From Burkholderiales bacterium (GTDB lineage Bacteria > Pseudomonadota > Gammaproteobacteria > Burkholderiales > Nitrosomonadaceae), in assembly GCA_024235795.1 (NCBI GenBank), contig JACKLR010000001.1:186001-250000 (forward strand): a stretch of DNA of 64,000 nucleotides, read 5' to 3'. Position 1 is the stretch's first letter, and every line of letters starts with the position of its first letter. Shown here in pieces: positions 17,970 to 27,587 of this stretch. The notes under the pieces were generated by a model. The model searched no databases. It saw only the letters and a program-made list of their open reading frames with translations, and had not been told where the DNA came from. Made by a program: the position numbers and the translations under genes.

Positions 17970-19442
17970 ATGGGAAGAAGACTGACAAGCCGCTATGCAT
18001 TGGTTGTCCATGAAGTCACTGAGAAAAGTGCCAAAATTTGGGTTGGAGCGTTATTGCCTTCGCTGGCAAAACCACTTAACTGGCGTTTAGTCGTAAGAAA
18101 GGTTAACTCCGATGACGACAGAAGCAATGAAACCGGTCAAACCGTCAAAATAATCGAACATTTAAAAGCACAAGGCGACGTCTGGGAAAGACCTTTCGAC
18201 CGTCTCAATAAGCGGTTTTACAAAATAGAAATCATTGATGGTCTGGAATCGGGACAGGACTATATTGTCGAGTTTGTAGCGCGTGTAGAAAACGAATGGC
18301 AAATTTTGGAAAAATCTTTTCTGACAACGCTGCCAGAAGCGTTACCGTCAAAGCATGGTCACCCTTTTTCCGTTGGCATTGGCTCATGTTTCTATTCCAA
18401 GCATGATGGCGGGCGGGCGGGCCAGGCCTTCGAGGCGTTATACCGGGATCCGGCATTAAAACCGAACATAAAATTTCTTACCGGGGACCAGGTTTATCTC
18501 GATATTGGATTGGGTCTCTATCCGTTAAACGATGAAGACTGCCAGGATCGCATCGCTGACGATTACGCAGAAAGCTGGGAATTACTACGCAGTATTCTAC
18601 GCCGAGGCGGCACCTGGATGTTGGCAGATGACCACGAATACTGGAACAATTATCCCTACCTGCAAGGCTTTAATCCTTATCTGGTTACCTTAGGCCTCAA
18701 TGAAGACTTTAAGAAAAGGTGGGAAGCTGCGGCAAAAAGAGGTGTTCAGGTCATACAACAGATAAAAACACTACGCACTTTTAGTATTGGCAATGATCTT
18801 TCATTTTGCGTTGCTGACTTACGGTCGGAAAGAACCGATAAAGGTTTTCTATCAGAACGGTCTTTCCAGGAGCTGTTGCAATGGGTTAACAATTTGACCT
18901 GTCCGGGTGTTTTGATTATCCCGCAGCCGTTGATCGCCGGGAAAGGCAACGATATCGACAAGAATTTGCCAGACTGGCCACAATACGACAAACTGATCGC
19001 GGCCTTTCAGAACGGCAATCATGACATCGTGGTATTAGCGGGCGACGTACATTACGGACGCGTTTCCAAGGTCAAAATCGGTAACAGCGGGAATAAACTC
19101 GTTGAGATTATTACGTCTCCTATGTCAAATCTTTCTGAACTCAATGGTTTTGCAGCGAGCGTCCCCGACGTGTCTCAAGCGCTTTTTCCAGTGATTCCGA
19201 TTCCAGGTATACCCGGTAACAAAGTTGATTATCTGGGCAAAGTGACAACTGAGAACAAATGGTGGGACCTGCGCTTCCCCAAAAAACGTACCACCGAGCA
19301 TTTTATGACGGTTGATTTTTATCGGGAAGGAAAATCCGTGAAGATAAAGATTCGCGCATGGGATGCAAGAAACCCAGACAAAAAAACAGGCCTGCCGAAG
19401 GCAATTCGAGATTTTGACATCAGCCCGATAACATTGAAATAG
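17970..19442 (+). CDS. PhoD-like metallophosphatase
   Basis: The 490-residue protein has an N-terminal beta-sandwich-like part (ALVVHEVTEKSAKIWVGA, residues about 10-130) followed by a calcineurin-type core. Metal-ligand segments are visible: GIGSCFY, FLTGDQVYLD, WMLADDHEYWNN and VVLAGDVHYGR. This is the PhoD-type order. No signal peptide is apparent, unlike classical Tat-exported PhoD, so it may act in the cytoplasm on a phosphodiester or phosphomonoester. The downstream EEP-fold gene begins 17 bases later and is probably co-transcribed. Confidence 0.82.
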   Translation: MGRRLTSRYALVVHEVTEKSAKIWVGALLPSLAKPLNWRLVVRKVNSDDDRSNETGQTVKIIEHLKAQGDVWERPFDRLNKRFYKIEIIDGLESGQDYIVEFVARVENEWQILEKSFLTTLPEALPSKHGHPFSVGIGSCFYSKHDGGRAGQAFEALYRDPALKPNIKFLTGDQVYLDIGLGLYPLNDEDCQDRIADDYAESWELLRSILRRGGTWMLADDHEYWNNYPYLQGFNPYLVTLGLNEDFKKRWEAAAKRGVQVIQQIKTLRTFSIGNDLSFCVADLRSERTDKGFLSERSFQELLQWVNNLTCPGVLIIPQPLIAGKGNDIDKNLPDWPQYDKLIAAFQNGNHDIVVLAGDVHYGRVSKVKIGNSGNKLVEIITSPMSNLSELNGFAASVPDVSQALFPVIPIPGIPGNKVDYLGKVTTENKWWDLRFPKKRTTEHFMTVDFYREGKSVKIKIRAWDARNPDKKTGLPKAIRDFDISPITLK

Positions 19443-19458
19443 TTGCTACAATGATCAG

Positions 19459-20553
19459 ATGCTCATTACATGCCTGATTATTACGGCCATCTTAACTGTA
19501 TTAACCATACTACCTATCTTTCGTCACGAAGTATGGTGGATACGTGGTTTAGATTTTCCGCGTTTACAACTTCTCCTCATTTTTCTGACTGTACTCTTGA
19601 TGGAACTACTGTTATTGGATTTATCATTGGTGCAAACATGGGCGCTTATTGCACTTTCAATGCTGGGTATAATCTATCATGCTTGGTGGATTGTTCCGTA
19701 TACCCGTTTTTTCCCGGTGGAAGTAAACGCTGCACGCACCTTCGATCACAAAAAACGCATTAAGATTATAACCGCCAATGTCCTGATGCCGAATCGCAAT
19801 GCGAATGGATTGATGGCGTTGGTTCGCGAATATCAACCGGATATTCTGGTAACACTGGAATCAGATATGTGGTGGCAAAAGAAACTGGATATTTTGGAAA
19901 CAGATTATCCTTATGCGATTAAATGCCCGCAGAATAACCTCTATGGCATGCACGTATATTCGAAGCTTCCAATGATGAATTGTCAAACTGACTATTTAGT
20001 GGAACCCGACAAACCGTCAATGCATGCGCTCACCATTCTGCCCTCCGGGCATAAGGTTCGCATGCATTTTCTACATCCGGCGCCACCTAGTCCAACCGAA
20101 AATGATGAGTCGTCTGAACGTGACTCAGAACTTATTATCGTTGCCAGAAGCGTGGCCGACACAGATACTCCTGTAATCGTAACTGGAGATCTGAATGATG
20201 TAGCCTGGTCTAAAACAACACGATTATTCAGAAAAATTAGTGGGTTACTTGACCCAAGAGTAGGACGCGGCATGTTTAATACCTTTCATGCAAAATACTG
20301 GTTTTTGCGCTGGCCATTAGACCATTTGTTTCACAGCCGACACTTTACACTCAACACTATAAAAAGACTCAGAAAATTCGGCTCTGATCACTTTGCTTTA
20401 TATACTGAACTCGCATTTACAGCAGATAGCGAAAATGAACCAAATGGACTGAATGCAAACACTGGAGATTTATCCTGGGCCAAGTCCAAAACGAAAAAAC
20501 AGAACGTCGACAAAAGCGACGTTCCACAACCCGACAAACATGCCGTGGACTGA
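19459..20553 (+). CDS. Membrane-anchored endonuclease/exonuclease/phosphatase-family hydrolase
   Basis: The 364-residue protein starts with three hydrophobic segments (residues about 1-20, 33-55 and 60-78). An EEP fold follows: KIITANVLMPNRNANGL with the catalytic Asn, DILVTLESD with the metal Glu, VTGDLND, and the terminal SDHFALYTEL with the His/Asp dyad. This layout resembles the YafD/AF1830-type group. The catalytic domain probably faces the periplasm, perhaps acting on phosphodiester lipids or nucleotides. The last 45 residues are polar and disordered-looking. Confidence 0.83.
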   Translation: MLITCLIITAILTVLTILPIFRHEVWWIRGLDFPRLQLLLIFLTVLLMELLLLDLSLVQTWALIALSMLGIIYHAWWIVPYTRFFPVEVNAARTFDHKKRIKIITANVLMPNRNANGLMALVREYQPDILVTLESDMWWQKKLDILETDYPYAIKCPQNNLYGMHVYSKLPMMNCQTDYLVEPDKPSMHALTILPSGHKVRMHFLHPAPPSPTENDESSERDSELIIVARSVADTDTPVIVTGDLNDVAWSKTTRLFRKISGLLDPRVGRGMFNTFHAKYWFLRWPLDHLFHSRHFTLNTIKRLRKFGSDHFALYTELAFTADSENEPNGLNANTGDLSWAKSKTKKQNVDKSDVPQPDKHAVD

Positions 20554-20589
20554 CGCCGACTCATGCTGTCGATTATTTCTGAACACCAA

Positions 20590-20985
20590 GCATGATATCA
20601 ATTGCCTCCGACAGAAAAAGCACCAAAGTGCTGCAGCTGGCAGATCCATACAGTGACCAGTGTACTGTAGCAGCACTAGGAAAATACGGGTCCGGGATCA
20701 TTTGCATACAGAAAAGTTGTTTGCCTTTGACTTCGGGGATTCATCAGTCTTTTGCCGGATACCCACGACACGCCGAGGCTTATTCCAGCACGGCACCTGG
20801 CAATCAAAAATGACAACTTCAATGCCCTCATCCATTGCCCACCAGCCCGATTGATCAACCAGTGCGCTTTGTACGGGTTGATTCAGCTTCAATGCAATCA
20901 GATAATGCATAGTGCGCCGCCCCAGATCATTTAGAAAAGTCTGGTCGCCAAAACCGCTATCAGTCAGAAATAATGGTTTTCAACG
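20590..20985 (-). pseudogene. IS1380-family-like transposase relic
   Basis: Fragments in several minus-strand frames resemble the C-terminal part of an IS1380-type DDE transposase. They are TDSGFGDQTFL and MHYLIALKLNQPVQ, then DEGIEVVIFDCQVPCWNKPRR with VVGIRQK, then in another frame MDLPAAALWCFFCRRQ, which matches the DLPA..LW..YR.R region. The N-terminal half and both terminal inverted repeats are missing or unrecognisable. The relic separates the phosphatase pair from the large minus-strand gene. Confidence 0.7.
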
Positions 20986-21006
20986 GCTTGTTCTCACTTC
21001 GCAGGC

Positions 21007-24000
21007 CTACGCAACTTTCTTGTTTTCCGTGTGTTGCGCGCTGCTCATGCAACGATAGGGACGTAAAGGGTCGGCACCGATGGTTCCTACCAGCCTGTCG
21101 AAATATTCCTTGCCGTTGACATAGGACAGTTTAGCAATGGCTTCGTCTAGGCGACTACTGATACCCAGTCTTTCAACTTCGTCTTCATGCCCAGGCAGGA
21201 GAAAGAAAGCCTGTAGGTTTTTTACATGTTTTTCCCACAATGCGATTTCCCGCTGTTGCTTGATCTCCAGTCGTTCACGATACCAGTCGGATGACAGCAG
21301 CGAATCTTTGGTGAAGAGTTCGCGGATACTGGCATCACGCACGGTTTTACCGTTGTACTCTCCGGTTGCCATAATATGGATCAACGCATAGAGTGGCGGA
21401 CAAGCATCATTTACGCTGCCGTCATCAATGTATTGTTTTGCAACCTTTTGCTGGGCTTCAACGATATTGTTAATGCCATCAACGTAAGATGCCATGTCCT
21501 GGGTTTCAGGCTTGAGTAGTTCCTCGGTAAATACCGCTTGCGGATTATCAAATATCTTACCCATGAATCTATGAACAAAACGTTCGGTGATGCGGTATCC
21601 CAAACGACTGGCAAGCACTGTTTGTCCTTCATGATCGAAGTCTTCCAGAAGCTCTAGATAGCCATTCTCTATCAAGAATTGCGGATCACGCTCGTCTGCT
21701 TTAATGCGCGCCCAAATTTCCGGAACTAGTAAACTGATGTCATGTTCCACCATCATGTCCGGGCCGACATAGCCCGCTGAACTGGAAAACCCTGCGTAGC
21801 CTGTTAATATGAACGATACCAAAGCATTATTCAAATCGGAAGTCGGCCTCAAGGCGTTAAATGGTCCCTTGGTGAGCGCGCCTTCGCTACCTACGCCTGT
21901 TGTTGAAGGTGATTTTCCTGTCAGGCTGCAAATAAAGTCCATAAAGAGTTCGGGTAACGCTTGATAATGGATCGGGTTATACACCGCCAGCGGTCTTATG
22001 CCTGGTTCGGGCGGGTTATTTCTGCGGCCTGCCAAAACCGCATCTACCGGGTGACAAACTGTAACGTCCATGGGTAGTTTGAGGTGCATTCTGGTGCTCA
22101 TGTTCGCTACATATTTTCTCACCGGGTTAACCAGGTCGGGACGTGTCTGCAGATAACGCGGATTCTTTGATCGTTTTCCATCGATCAGACGGGAATGGGC
22201 AGACGACACAACATACCCCTCCCCCTTGTCGTACGCTTCCTGCAGCAAATCATACATGGGCTGGGTGAAGCTACCGTGGGTCATGACGTCTTCCACAACC
22301 GCAGCCAAACTGTCTCCCTTTAATGGATCATAATTAGCAATGAAATTACCGTTAACAGCCATGTCATACTCGGTTTGTTTATCATAGCCAGGGATGCGGG
22401 CGTCATCCGGCCTCTGGAAAAGCCTGTACTCACAGTTTTTAACCAGTTTGACGCTGAGTCCTGTATGCTGCGCCGGGCGGCATTCGTCAAGGCAATGATC
22501 GGGCACAACAATGGAAACACTGATATCGTCTTCCATCTGAATTTTCTCGGCAGCGATAAAATCCTGCCTTACTTTGAATGTGCGCCACTTTTTCTCACGA
22601 TCAAAACCAATGCGCAAATAAGATGCGATCATTTTACGGTTATTTAATTTGAGTTCATGACTTGGCGCGCCATCGACGATATCAACGGACAAATGTTTAC
22701 AGAGGTCATTGCCCCAGTCTTTACGATAATAGCGCTTGATCAAAAAAAGCAACGAGAAAATGCGCGGCGGTATCGCTTCCAACCACGCATTGAATTCATC
22801 AGTGTAACTGGAAGACACCGTCAATACTTTGATAACCGAGCCCAGGCTGCGCTCAGGGCTGAGTAATTTACGGGCGGGGTCTCTGTCTTCAGCCTCGAAT
22901 CCGGGCTTGAAGCGATACGTGTAATCCCGTTCACAGATTTCCAGCACGCGACGCAGGTCGTTCTGTAGATCATCCACGAACAACGGGCCATAAATGACGG
23001 CATCGTTTATGGATTTGGAAATTTCTGATTTGCCGCCGCCGGATACGGTGCAGGGTTTGTGACAAAATGTACCTAAAGGGTCTGTACCAATTAACCGCCA
23101 GTATGAAGAGCCCGGATTTTTCTCCATTTCAATTTTGTAACCATTGGGTTGCACGTAAATTTTTCCAGGCTTCAAGCGAATCTGCTGATGCTGGTTATCA
23201 TGTTTCCAGGTAATCGTCTGGGCGCTGAGATCCATGCGCAAATCCTGGGGAACGTAAATTACTTCAGGAAAGTTTTTGTCTATGGCATAGCCTTCCGGCT
23301 GAATATTCATGACTTCAGCATATTGCTCACTGGCTTTACTGAAACTATAACCCGGTTCACGGGTATGGCTGTCAATACCGTATTCTTCCCCATGATTGCG
23401 GCGAGTGAATGCCAGCGCCCCACCGGCATGTTCTTCTTCAGCCAGGCCGTAAAGGTTGGTGGCGTAGCTAATCTGGGTTTTGACTTCTTTTTTGCAGTAA
23501 CCGTAATAGTTATCTGCAAGAATCGTGACAATAACACCCTGCTCATCTCTGGCGGTGATTTTAAACGCCTGACCATCGTTATAGCGCTCGCCCGCTGTCT
23601 GCCAGCACATCTTTTCACGTTTTTGTCTTTCATTCGCATCATCGATGTACGGTAAGCCGAGTTCTTTTTTGGTTAGTGTGATCAGATGGGGCGCAAGAAT
23701 GACACAGCCTGTATGTCCGCTCCAATGGGCGGTATCCAGAGCAGCATCAAACTCGGCAAGATTGGGATTGCCGCCATTACCAAAAATACTTTCAACAAAA
23801 TCCAGATTGCTGACCAGATTACCCGGTGCAAAAAAACGTATTTCCATAGATTTCTCGGCATCAACCCCTGGTACTTCCGGACACACTATCGGCCTGAGCA
23901 GCAGCGACACAAACATTTCTGCCGGTGTAGCCTGATTGGCTGAAAAAGGCAGCTTCAACAAATCTTTCGGTGGGTTTAACGCATGTTCAAGCATGATGGA

Positions 24001-24510
24001 AAAAGTTTTTTTGGGAACCGCTTTTTTATCGCCGGGTATCGGCAATCCGCCTTCAGCAATATGAAAAGAACCTTTGGTAGTCCGTCTATCACTGGCCGGG
24101 TTATGCAATACACCTTGCTTTACGCGGTAACTGGACACAATCTCTGAATGAAACTCATCTTCACCCATAGGCAATGACAGTTCGCGGGCTATGCCATGGC
24201 GATCCAGCACAAAAGTAACGCCAGGTAATTTGGGAATCGAAGCAACACCACTGTCACTGAGATATCTATCCAGAAATTGCTGAATTCTTTTATCTGCAGG
24301 ACAGCGATAATCTGCCAGCAAACGATTTTTTTCCCGGTAACTCTTTAACAAGTCACGCGCCGTTTCGAGAAATTCTCGTGTGCCTTGGTCTGCGCAAGTG
24401 GGTTGTCCCGAAGAAGCCAGCTTTAAATTGATGTACAGCTGTAGTTTTCTTCGCTCCTCTTCAGGATTGATATCGTTATTGGTTAAACCCAGAGTGTTAA
24501 GCAGATTCAT
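21007..24510 (-). CDS. Large conserved protein, candidate PPi-dependent phosphoenolpyruvate carboxykinase
   Basis: A single intact frame of 1167 residues with no signal peptide or membrane segment. Notable elements are CHKPCTVSGGGKSEISKS near residue 490, a glycine-lysine loop reminiscent of the PEPCK kinase motif, and SPSTTGVGSEGALTKGPFNALRP near residue 870, a second very conserved-looking glycine-rich stretch. Its length and these motifs fit my recollection of the PPi-type PEPCK family (about 1100-1150 residues, known from Entamoeba and Propionibacterium), which makes or uses PEP with pyrophosphate. That would suit ammonia oxidisers, which use PPi-dependent glycolytic enzymes. Assignment is from memory, so treat it as a hypothesis. 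It stands alone on its strand. Confidence 0.5.
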   Translation of the reverse strand: MNLLNTLGLTNNDINPEEERRKLQLYINLKLASSGQPTCADQGTREFLETARDLLKSYREKNRLLADYRCPADKRIQQFLDRYLSDSGVASIPKLPGVTFVLDRHGIARELSLPMGEDEFHSEIVSSYRVKQGVLHNPASDRRTTKGSFHIAEGGLPIPGDKKAVPKKTFSIMLEHALNPPKDLLKLPFSANQATPAEMFVSLLLRPIVCPEVPGVDAEKSMEIRFFAPGNLVSNLDFVESIFGNGGNPNLAEFDAALDTAHWSGHTGCVILAPHLITLTKKELGLPYIDDANERQKREKMCWQTAGERYNDGQAFKITARDEQGVIVTILADNYYGYCKKEVKTQISYATNLYGLAEEEHAGGALAFTRRNHGEEYGIDSHTREPGYSFSKASEQYAEVMNIQPEGYAIDKNFPEVIYVPQDLRMDLSAQTITWKHDNQHQQIRLKPGKIYVQPNGYKIEMEKNPGSSYWRLIGTDPLGTFCHKPCTVSGGGKSEISKSINDAVIYGPLFVDDLQNDLRRVLEICERDYTYRFKPGFEAEDRDPARKLLSPERSLGSVIKVLTVSSSYTDEFNAWLEAIPPRIFSLLFLIKRYYRKDWGNDLCKHLSVDIVDGAPSHELKLNNRKMIASYLRIGFDREKKWRTFKVRQDFIAAEKIQMEDDISVSIVVPDHCLDECRPAQHTGLSVKLVKNCEYRLFQRPDDARIPGYDKQTEYDMAVNGNFIANYDPLKGDSLAAVVEDVMTHGSFTQPMYDLLQEAYDKGEGYVVSSAHSRLIDGKRSKNPRYLQTRPDLVNPVRKYVANMSTRMHLKLPMDVTVCHPVDAVLAGRRNNPPEPGIRPLAVYNPIHYQALPELFMDFICSLTGKSPSTTGVGSEGALTKGPFNALRPTSDLNNALVSFILTGYAGFSSSAGYVGPDMMVEHDISLLVPEIWARIKADERDPQFLIENGYLELLEDFDHEGQTVLASRLGYRITERFVHRFMGKIFDNPQAVFTEELLKPETQDMASYVDGINNIVEAQQKVAKQYIDDGSVNDACPPLYALIHIMATGEYNGKTVRDASIRELFTKDSLLSSDWYRERLEIKQQREIALWEKHVKNLQAFFLLPGHEDEVERLGISSRLDEAIAKLSYVNGKEYFDRLVGTIGADPLRPYRCMSSAQHTENKKVA

Positions 24511-24863
24511 ATGTTGAGCACCTTTAAATCAACAACAATAAAATGTCGGACTTGTTTTGCAATTCCTGTTATGGCTTTTATTTGTCCGATTATAGCCACG
24601 ATTATTTGTAGTATACAAAGATTCTACAAGTGGCATTTTTCTCATCCAATTGCTACCGAAGTTGATATATTTTTTATTAAACAATGCAAGAGTGCCAGAA
24701 GCAGCGCTTCTGTTCAAGTTGTATCAACCTGATTGATAACTGGAATCCCCTGCGCTAGCCCAATTTTACATGCAGAATTTCACGCCTGACATTTGGCAAG
24801 TTTCTGCTGGATGGCATATTCTGTGATTTTCATTTTAAGTAAGATGTTCAGAAAGGTGTAAGT
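24511..24863. other. Divergent intergenic stretch, about 350 bases
   Basis: Lies between the large minus-strand gene and the GDCCVFC gene and must hold both promoters. AT-rich; two short opposing frames (24511-24732, 24529-24717) lack protein-like character. No repeat or hairpin stands out. Confidence 0.5.
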
Positions 24864-25100
24864 ATGACTGAAAACGTAACGCTGGAATCTGAAATTAAAT
24901 GCCCTGAATGCGGTTACACGGAAACCGAGACCATGCCCACTGATTATTGCCAGTGGTTTTATGAGTGCAAACGCTGTCACACGCTGTTGAAACCGCTCGC
25001 CGGCGATTGCTGCGTCTTTTGTTCCTATGGCTCAGTGCAATGTCCGCCTGTTCAGCGATCAAAAGAAATCAAGGAAAGCGGTTGTTGCAATGGAAATTAG
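24864..25100 (+). CDS. GDCCVxC-motif small cysteine-rich protein
   Basis: The 78-residue protein has ten cysteines. They include a CPECGY pair near residue 15, CKRCH near residue 37 and the signature GDCCVFCSYGSVQCPP near residue 50. These pairs suggest a zinc ribbon plus a redox or metal-binding CC/CxxC site. Related proteins in other bacteria often carry selenocysteine in the GDCC motif; here both positions are Cys codons. A GGTG-type ribosome site is weak, but the ATG at 24864 is the only sensible start. Function unknown; metal or oxidant handling is a guess. Confidence 0.75.
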   Translation: MTENVTLESEIKCPECGYTETETMPTDYCQWFYECKRCHTLLKPLAGDCCVFCSYGSVQCPPVQRSKEIKESGCCNGN

Positions 25101-25282
25101 CATTTGGGTGCGGGTGATTGGCTAAAACTTCCGCAACCGAGATGCCGGGATTCAAGAGATAGCCCATACATAATCAATCTAATAGTATCGCTTAGATGAA
25201 AATAATTATTACCCCAATATACTGCGCGTATTGATTTATTTAAACTTGTTCAGAGTCGATTATCAATAAAAGGAATAATCTC

Positions 25283-25690
25283 ATGAAAACAGACACAGCT
25301 CAGTATTTCACCTTAGTATCCATTGTCGCGTTTTGTATTATTGCAACGCCAATGAGCGCTTTTGCAACAGATCAAATAGCTGAATTTGATTTGAATGCGA
25401 CAAATACCCAAGGCGATGTCGATCATAATGCTTTGGCGCATTTCTATGAAAACCAGGCCAAAGTAATGCAAACAAAAATTGATGAACAGGTTGAGGCATT
25501 AAGCCACAAACCGCGCAGCAGCTACTTCGGCAAGCATGGCCAGGATATTAAAAAACACGTGAAATACAAAATTGACCAATTCGAAAAAGCCGCTGATCAA
25601 AATTTACAAAAAGCGGCTTATCATAAAAAAATGGCCGAGGAACAACCCAATCGTCCGGCATTCGCCAAGTCCGGCAGAACCAAAGGATAA
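25283..25690 (+). CDS. Secreted helical protein of unknown function
   Basis: The 135-residue product has a signal peptide (hydrophobic residues about 9-25, cleavage near SAFA-TD). The mature region is polar, Lys/Gln/His-rich and probably helical (FYENQAKVMQTKIDEQVEAL, IDQFEKAADQNLQKAAYHKKMAEEQ), with no cysteines. The ribosome site AAAAGGAAT precedes ATG by several bases. I do not recognise the family. It ends before a strong hairpin terminator at 25791, consistent with a monocistronic unit. Confidence 0.7.
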   Translation: MKTDTAQYFTLVSIVAFCIIATPMSAFATDQIAEFDLNATNTQGDVDHNALAHFYENQAKVMQTKIDEQVEALSHKPRSSYFGKHGQDIKKHVKYKIDQFEKAADQNLQKAAYHKKMAEEQPNRPAFAKSGRTKG

Positions 25691-25790
25691 GTTAGCTATT
25701 CGCTAAGCGACTAAAAAACAGTCACATGTGCTATCACTCATGCCGCTATCACATATGCCTCTTGTAGTAGTCCTTTAGTGGATGGCTTTG

Positions 25791-25815
25791 AAACCCGCTC
25801 CGGCGGGTTTTTTAT
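25791..25815. terminator. Rho-independent terminator between convergent genes
   Basis: Stem AAACCCGC / GCGGGTTT with a TCCG loop, followed by a T run. It serves the plus-strand secreted-protein gene and, because of the flanking A residues, may also act on the minus-strand ABC gene ending at 25827. Confidence 0.9.
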
Positions 25816-25826
25816 TGCGTTAACCC

Positions 25827-27587
25827 TCAAGCAGCGGTTGCCAGCACCTTACCGGCGGAAACACGGATCTGTATGCGCGCCCACTTCATGACTTCCGGCT
25901 GGTGAGTCACTACGATACAAGTCCTTTCCCGACTGATTTCAGTAAGCGCATCGAGAATGATCCGCGCAGATTCTTCGTCGACGTTTGCAGTCGGCTCGTC
26001 GAGTATAATAATGGGCCGGTCAAGCAGGAATACCCGCGCCAGGGCCAGACGCGCACGCTGCCCTCCGGAAAGATTGGCTGCGGCCTCACCAAGTGCGCTT
26101 GACAATCCGCCGGGCATTTCTGCTACAGTCTGCTTTAAGCCAACCTGCTCCAAAGCCTTCCAGATTGCATCGTCTGTACAAGGCGTGCCCATGCTGAGAA
26201 TTTCGCGCACACTGCCAGCCAGCAAGTGGATGTCCTGCACCATGACCGCAAACTGTTCGCGTAATGAACGCAGCCGGATACGGTTGACAGGCTTGCCGTC
26301 AAGCAGTATACAACCGCTATCAGGGTCATAAAGACGCAGCAGCAGCGATAATAATGTACTCTTTCCGGACCCGCTGCCGCCAACCAGCGCACAGATACTA
26401 CCGGCGGGAATCGTAAAGTTGACGTGTTCCAGCACAGGTGGACGGGATTTGTCCGCAGCGGCCTGCGGGTAGGTAAAACTTACGTCACGAAACTCAATCT
26501 GACCAGTGACCCGGCCCACATCCTCAGCCTGTTCATGGTCTTGTACAGTCGGGCGCAGAGCCATCAAGGCTAGCAGCTGTTCACCGCGAGTCAGGCCCTT
26601 GACCACTGTAGTCGCCAGAGAATTAATTTTCTCCACGGGCCGCATCAGTTGCGTCATATAAGCGATGCACACTGTCAAACTGCCGATAGTCAACACGTCT
26701 TCCAGCACCAGCAGCGCACCGCCTGCGGTAATCAGGGTCAGCGCCGCGGCTTTTACCGTCTGCAAAGTCCGCTCCATGCCCGATGTTACCAATACCTGCT
26801 GCACGCCAGCGGTAACACTGACCCGGTTAATGTCATTGAAGCGCTGACGCACATATTCTTCGTGGGATTGAACCTGGGCAGCAGCCAGACCACGCATTGC
26901 TTCCTGGGCAAAACCGGCAACCTGTCCTTCAGCCTTACGTTTGGCGTGAGATGCCATACGCATCGGCCGGGCAAAGCGCATTGTCATAAAGATAATCACT
27001 AGCGTGATCACAGCAGCAACCAGTCCCAGCCGTGGTTCCATCAAACTCATGATAATCAGGGTAAATAATCCGCTGAACAGGAACTGCACGGCCTGGGGCA
27101 TGGCACGCGTTAAAAGCTTGGAGATATAGCGAACGTCGTCGACGATACGAACACCCAGCTCCCCGCTGCGTTGATTAATATCAGTGCGCAATGTACCTGA
27201 CAAAGCCTGAACATGCGCCAGTGCGCGTTGACGCAGGTCAAGCATGAGCTGTTCATCGATACGGGCGTTGATACGCGACTCCCATGCGATCAATTGCGCC
27301 CGCGCCCAGGCCAGAAGAATGGCCGCCAGCGCAAGTACGATCACCAGCGCAGACATGTTTGACTGTAACGGGCCGAGCATGCCGGCCCAATCCGGTGGAG
27401 TCCGCGTCACCAACAGGTCATCGATAATAATTTTGAGTGGCCATGGCGCCAACAGTAACGCGCCGATCGAAAGCAGCGTACAGGTATAGGCGAGCAGCAA
27501 GCGGCCGCGTTGACGCCAGACATTCGGTCCAAACTCTGCCAGCAGCCGTCGAAGTAATGCCGGTGTTGAAATGTAAGGATCGCTCAT
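25827..27587 (-). CDS. ABC exporter half-transporter (fused permease and ATPase)
   Basis: The 586-residue MsbA-type half transporter has six membrane segments in residues about 25-320, with the ICL region EAMRGLAAAQVQSHEEYV. An ATPase domain follows with Walker A VGGSGSGKSTLL, signature LSGGQRARLALARV, Walker B IIILDEPTAN and switch His VVTHQPE. It would export a lipid, glycolipid or peptide as a dimer. Its start overlaps the upstream kinase-like gene by four bases, so the two are a coupled pair. The substrate cannot be read from sequence. Confidence 0.93.
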   Translation of the reverse strand: MSDPYISTPALLRRLLAEFGPNVWRQRGRLLLAYTCTLLSIGALLLAPWPLKIIIDDLLVTRTPPDWAGMLGPLQSNMSALVIVLALAAILLAWARAQLIAWESRINARIDEQLMLDLRQRALAHVQALSGTLRTDINQRSGELGVRIVDDVRYISKLLTRAMPQAVQFLFSGLFTLIIMSLMEPRLGLVAAVITLVIIFMTMRFARPMRMASHAKRKAEGQVAGFAQEAMRGLAAAQVQSHEEYVRQRFNDINRVSVTAGVQQVLVTSGMERTLQTVKAAALTLITAGGALLVLEDVLTIGSLTVCIAYMTQLMRPVEKINSLATTVVKGLTRGEQLLALMALRPTVQDHEQAEDVGRVTGQIEFRDVSFTYPQAAADKSRPPVLEHVNFTIPAGSICALVGGSGSGKSTLLSLLLRLYDPDSGCILLDGKPVNRIRLRSLREQFAVMVQDIHLLAGSVREILSMGTPCTDDAIWKALEQVGLKQTVAEMPGGLSSALGEAAANLSGGQRARLALARVFLLDRPIIILDEPTANVDEESARIILDALTEISRERTCIVVTHQPEVMKWARIQIRVSAGKVLATAA

